Shown here in pieces: positions 6,374 through 8,044 of a DNA stretch of 8,044 nucleotides. Each line of letters opens with the position of its first letter. Within the stretch, counting starts at the first letter, position 1. Below the pieces are notes generated by a model. It was given only the letters and a program-made list of their open reading frames with translations, made no database searches and was not told the DNA's origin. A program made the position numbers and the translations under genes. Origin of the DNA: Actinomycetes bacterium (lineage in GTDB: Bacteria > Actinomycetota > Acidimicrobiia > Acidimicrobiales > Acidimicrobiaceae); NCBI GenBank assembly GCA_021790495.1, contig JAJYGZ010000385.1, positions 1 to 8,044 of the forward strand, given 5' to 3'.

Positions 6374-7021
6374 GTGAAATCATGCGTAGCCTGTGGAATG
6401 CCAGCACCCGAACTCTCTGAGACTTGCGCCTATTGCGCCCAGAGATTCAATGCGCCAAGTACCTTTGAACTCAAAGCCGATCTGACCGGTTTCGTCTGGC
6501 GCACGCCGGACATGGAGATCGCCCATGCTCGAATCGAGGACGGGATTTGGAGACTCTACGCCGCCAGCTCGCAACGCCCAGCGATCTCAATGCTCGCTAT
6601 CCGGCGCGACGGCCGCTACACCGTGGCACTCTTGGACGAGGCCCTGGATAAGATCGCGACCGTAGTGGTGAGACTGGAAAACACCCAGCTAGCCAGGTCA
6701 AAGAGGTTCATAGCGGTGGTCAACGATGACGCCCAAACCGTCATGGTGATCCACGGCGATGGTCCAACCGGATATCACCTGGTAAACAAACTCGGAGACG
6801 TGCTCGCCCTCGCGTCGCCAAAAGACGGCTTCGCGCTCACGGGACTAGACGTCTTGCTGACCGGAGCAAGAAGCGCTTCGAGACCTCTGGAGATATTCGC
6901 GATTCTTCTCGCGGTCGTCCTCTCCAGGGTCTCCGAATCAAGCTGCAGCTTCGCCGATATCGACCACCTCTGCTTGGACGCCGCCGAGGACCTGCAAAGC
7001 TCGGATCCCAACGACGCCTAA
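6374..7021 (+). CDS. Uncharacterised zinc-ribbon protein
   Basis: I do not recognise this 215-residue protein. Its N-terminus has two CxxC pairs, Cys4/Cys7 and Cys18/Cys21, in the pattern of a small zinc ribbon. The rest (about 30-170) looks like alternating beta strands, with VWRTPD, IWRLYAA, YTVALLD, RFIAVVNDD and GYHLVNKLGDVLAL as strand-like pieces. A hydrophobic stretch, PLEIFAILLAVVLSR (171-185), follows; it is rather short for a membrane span and may be a buried helix. The mix of beta sandwich plus late hydrophobic helix recalls tubby/LURP-one-like proteins, but this is only an impression. GTG 6374 is the only credible start: TAA at 6353-6355 closes the frame upstream. No good ribosome binding site is seen, and the gap to the LOG-family gene is 5 bases, so translation is probably coupled. 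Function unknown; a role tied to the LOG-family enzyme is possible but unproven. Confidence 0.75.
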   Translation: MKSCVACGMPAPELSETCAYCAQRFNAPSTFELKADLTGFVWRTPDMEIAHARIEDGIWRLYAASSQRPAISMLAIRRDGRYTVALLDEALDKIATVVVRLENTQLARSKRFIAVVNDDAQTVMVIHGDGPTGYHLVNKLGDVLALASPKDGFALTGLDVLLTGARSASRPLEIFAILLAVVLSRVSESSCSFADIDHLCLDAAEDLQSSDPNDA

Positions 7022-7065
7022 GCGTGGCCTCACCCCCTAAACCTCCGCGCTTTGCGCACGCCCTG

Positions 7066-7074
7066 TGGTAGCCT
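7066..7074 (+). promoter_or_regulatory. Candidate extended -10 promoter of the di-iron gene
   Basis: TGG-TAGCCT fits TGn-TANNNT and is nearly identical to the element before pgi. Transcription would begin near 7081, at the A-run just before the ribosome binding site, leaving a leader of about 16 bases. TTGCGC (7052-7057) is too close (11 bases) to serve as a normal -35. Confidence 0.45.
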
Positions 7075-7082
7075 CTTGCCAA

Positions 7083-7092
7083 AAAGGGGGTG
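7083..7092 (+). promoter_or_regulatory. Strong ribosome binding site of the di-iron gene
   Basis: AAAGGGGGTG differs at one base from the ideal AAAGGAGGTG and ends four bases before ATG 7097. This is by far the strongest site in the window and favours ATG 7097 over GTG 7103. Confidence 0.7.
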
Positions 7093-7096
7093 GGTG

Positions 7097-8044
7097 ATGG
7101 GGGTGAAATACTACGCCTTGCCCGTCGAACAAACGGGTTGGCATGTCCAAGACAACACGGGTGGCGTCCGGTTCAGCTGGGACTACGACTCGGGTCGCGA
7201 GAAGATGCTCAACTTGTACGACAAGGGAAAGCGTCGCCAATGGGATGCCCGGGTCCGCATCGACTGGGATCAATCGGTGGATCTGGACAATCCACTTGGC
7301 ACCGAAGATTACTACGTGCCGATCTGGGGCTCTCCGATGTGGGACGCCATGGACCAAAAGTCCCGATCCGAGCTAAAGCTGCATCTTGCCTCCTGGCAGT
7401 TTTCGCAGTTCCTCCACGGCGAACAGGGCGCTCTCATCTGTGCCTCCAAGATCGTCGCCAATGTCCCGGATATCGATTCGAAATTTTACGCCGCTACCCA
7501 GGTTATGGACGAGGCGCGCCACGTCGAGGTCTACTCGACCTATCTCAACAAGCTCGGGTTGGCGTATCCGATCAACTTCAACTTGCGCGAGTTGCTCGAT
7601 GACGTATTGAGCGATTCTCGCTGGGACATGACCTATTTGGGCATGCAAGTTCTCATTGAAGGATTGGCGCTGGCGGCATTCGGAATGATCCGAAATCTAA
7701 CTGGAAACGCCCTCGCTCGAGAGTTGACCGCATACGTGATGCAAGATGAAGCCAGACACGTGGCTTTTGGCCGCAATGCCTTGAAGGACTACTACCCCCA
7801 GCTCAGCTCCAAAGAGCGCGCTGAGCGCGAAGAGTTCTGCGCCGAAGCCTGCCTCTTGATGCGCGACCGCTTCTTGGCCCACGAAGTATGGGATAACGTC
7901 GGGCTCAATTCCGCCCAATGCGTCAAATGGGTCGACCAGTCGGAGTCGCAATTGACCTTCCGAACTCTGTTATTCACCCGCATTGTTCCGATATTGAAGG
8001 ACATCGGACTCTTTGGGCCAACAATGCGCTCGGCGTTCGAGAAG
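7097..8044 (+). CDS. Ferritin-like / R2-like di-iron protein (3' end outside window)
   Basis: This reading frame is open from ATG 7097 to the right edge, giving 316 codons without a stop, so the protein is longer than seen. It has the complete ligand set of a carboxylate-bridged di-iron four-helix bundle: Glu109 (HGEQGA), Glu139 and His142 (DEARH), Glu188 (IEGLAL), Glu218 and His221 (a second DEARH). The two halves are evenly built, with 30 residues from each lone Glu to the next ExxH. An N-terminal part with LYDKGKRRQWDARVRIDW (from about residue 40) is, from memory, common in uncharacterised actinobacterial ferritin-like proteins related to R2 and AurF-type N-oxygenases. It likely binds two irons and activates oxygen in the cytoplasm, but the substrate is unknown; AurF-type N-oxygenase, R2-like oxidase or a fatty-acid-modifying enzyme are all possible. 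No signal peptide or membrane segment is seen. It appears to be its own transcription unit. Confidence 0.85.
   Translation, partial: MGVKYYALPVEQTGWHVQDNTGGVRFSWDYDSGREKMLNLYDKGKRRQWDARVRIDWDQSVDLDNPLGTEDYYVPIWGSPMWDAMDQKSRSELKLHLASWQFSQFLHGEQGALICASKIVANVPDIDSKFYAATQVMDEARHVEVYSTYLNKLGLAYPINFNLRELLDDVLSDSRWDMTYLGMQVLIEGLALAAFGMIRNLTGNALARELTAYVMQDEARHVAFGRNALKDYYPQLSSKERAEREEFCAEACLLMRDRFLAHEVWDNVGLNSAQCVKWVDQSESQLTFRTLLFTRIVPILKDIGLFGPTMRSAFEK

Larger units (their letters stand above)
7029..7094 (+). promoter_or_regulatory. Inverted repeat able to mask the ribosome binding site of the di-iron gene
   Basis: CTCACCCCCT (7029-7038) pairs over ten positions (nine Watson-Crick, one G-U) with AGGGGGTGGG (7085-7094), which is the ribosome binding site region itself. 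The loop is 46 bases. A transcript reading through from the zinc-ribbon gene could fold this way and hide the site, whereas a transcript from the promoter at 7066-7074 would lack the left arm. No terminator U-tract is present. The regulatory role is inference. Confidence 0.35.

Noticed and set aside
7047..7057. GCGC-TTT-GCGC hairpin after the zinc-ribbon gene as a terminator
   Set aside because: The stem is only four pairs and is followed by ACGCCC, not a U-run.
7090..7602. A 170-codon + strand frame starting seven bases before the di-iron gene
   Set aside because: It is out of frame with the di-iron gene, which keeps all six metal ligands over the same bases and runs to the window edge; the 170-codon product has no family features.
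7508..7762. The two DEARH-coding stretches as a recent internal DNA repeat
   Set aside because: The codons differ throughout (for example GACGAGGCG against GATGAAGCC), so any duplication is ancient and typical of the ferritin-like fold.
1..8044. CRISPR array, insertion sequence, tRNA/rRNA or defence island
   Set aside because: No spaced direct repeats, transposase motifs, terminal inverted repeats or tRNA-like cloverleaf were seen; gene content is metabolic.

Overview
The window reads as ordinary chromosome from an actinobacterium. All seven recognisable genes lie on the + strand with short gaps. The actinobacterial signs are a fused two-domain FO synthase (FbiC type), extended -10 motifs of the form TGG-TAGCNT, TTG and GTG starts, and moderately high G+C. 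Acidimicrobiia or a nearby lineage is my best guess; this is inference, not proof.

Layout: (1) 1-428, the C-terminal part of a transaldolase cut by the left edge; (2) 429-645, a non-coding gap with a likely terminator, a palindrome and an extended -10 promoter; (3) 646-1998, a stand-alone glucose-6-phosphate isomerase relative of the kind often fused to transaldolase, with several altered active-site positions; (4) 2082-2843, 6-phosphogluconolactonase; (5) 2938-5253, FO synthase FbiC, probably expressed from its own, possibly leaderless, promoter; (6) 5298-6368, a LOG-family nucleotide hydrolase with extra terminal regions; (7) 6374-7021, a small zinc-ribbon protein of unknown function, probably translationally coupled to the LOG gene; (8) 7097 to the right edge, a ferritin-like / R2-like di-iron protein that stays open at the end of the window.

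The first half is sugar-phosphate metabolism: transaldolase (non-oxidative pentose phosphate branch), an isomerase relative at glucose-6-phosphate, and the lactonase of the oxidative branch. The next gene makes FO, the chromophore of cofactor F420. In actinobacteria F420 can be reduced by a glucose-6-phosphate dehydrogenase (FGD) whose product is the lactonase substrate, so this neighbourhood may join hexose-phosphate oxidation to F420 supply. No zwf, opcA or FGD gene is visible here.

I did not find a mobile element, CRISPR array, tRNA, rRNA or an obvious new defence-type system. The points most worth a second look are the degenerate isomerase active site, the promoter/inverted-repeat arrangement before fbiC, the inverted repeat that can hide the ribosome binding site of the di-iron gene, and the unassigned zinc-ribbon and di-iron proteins.
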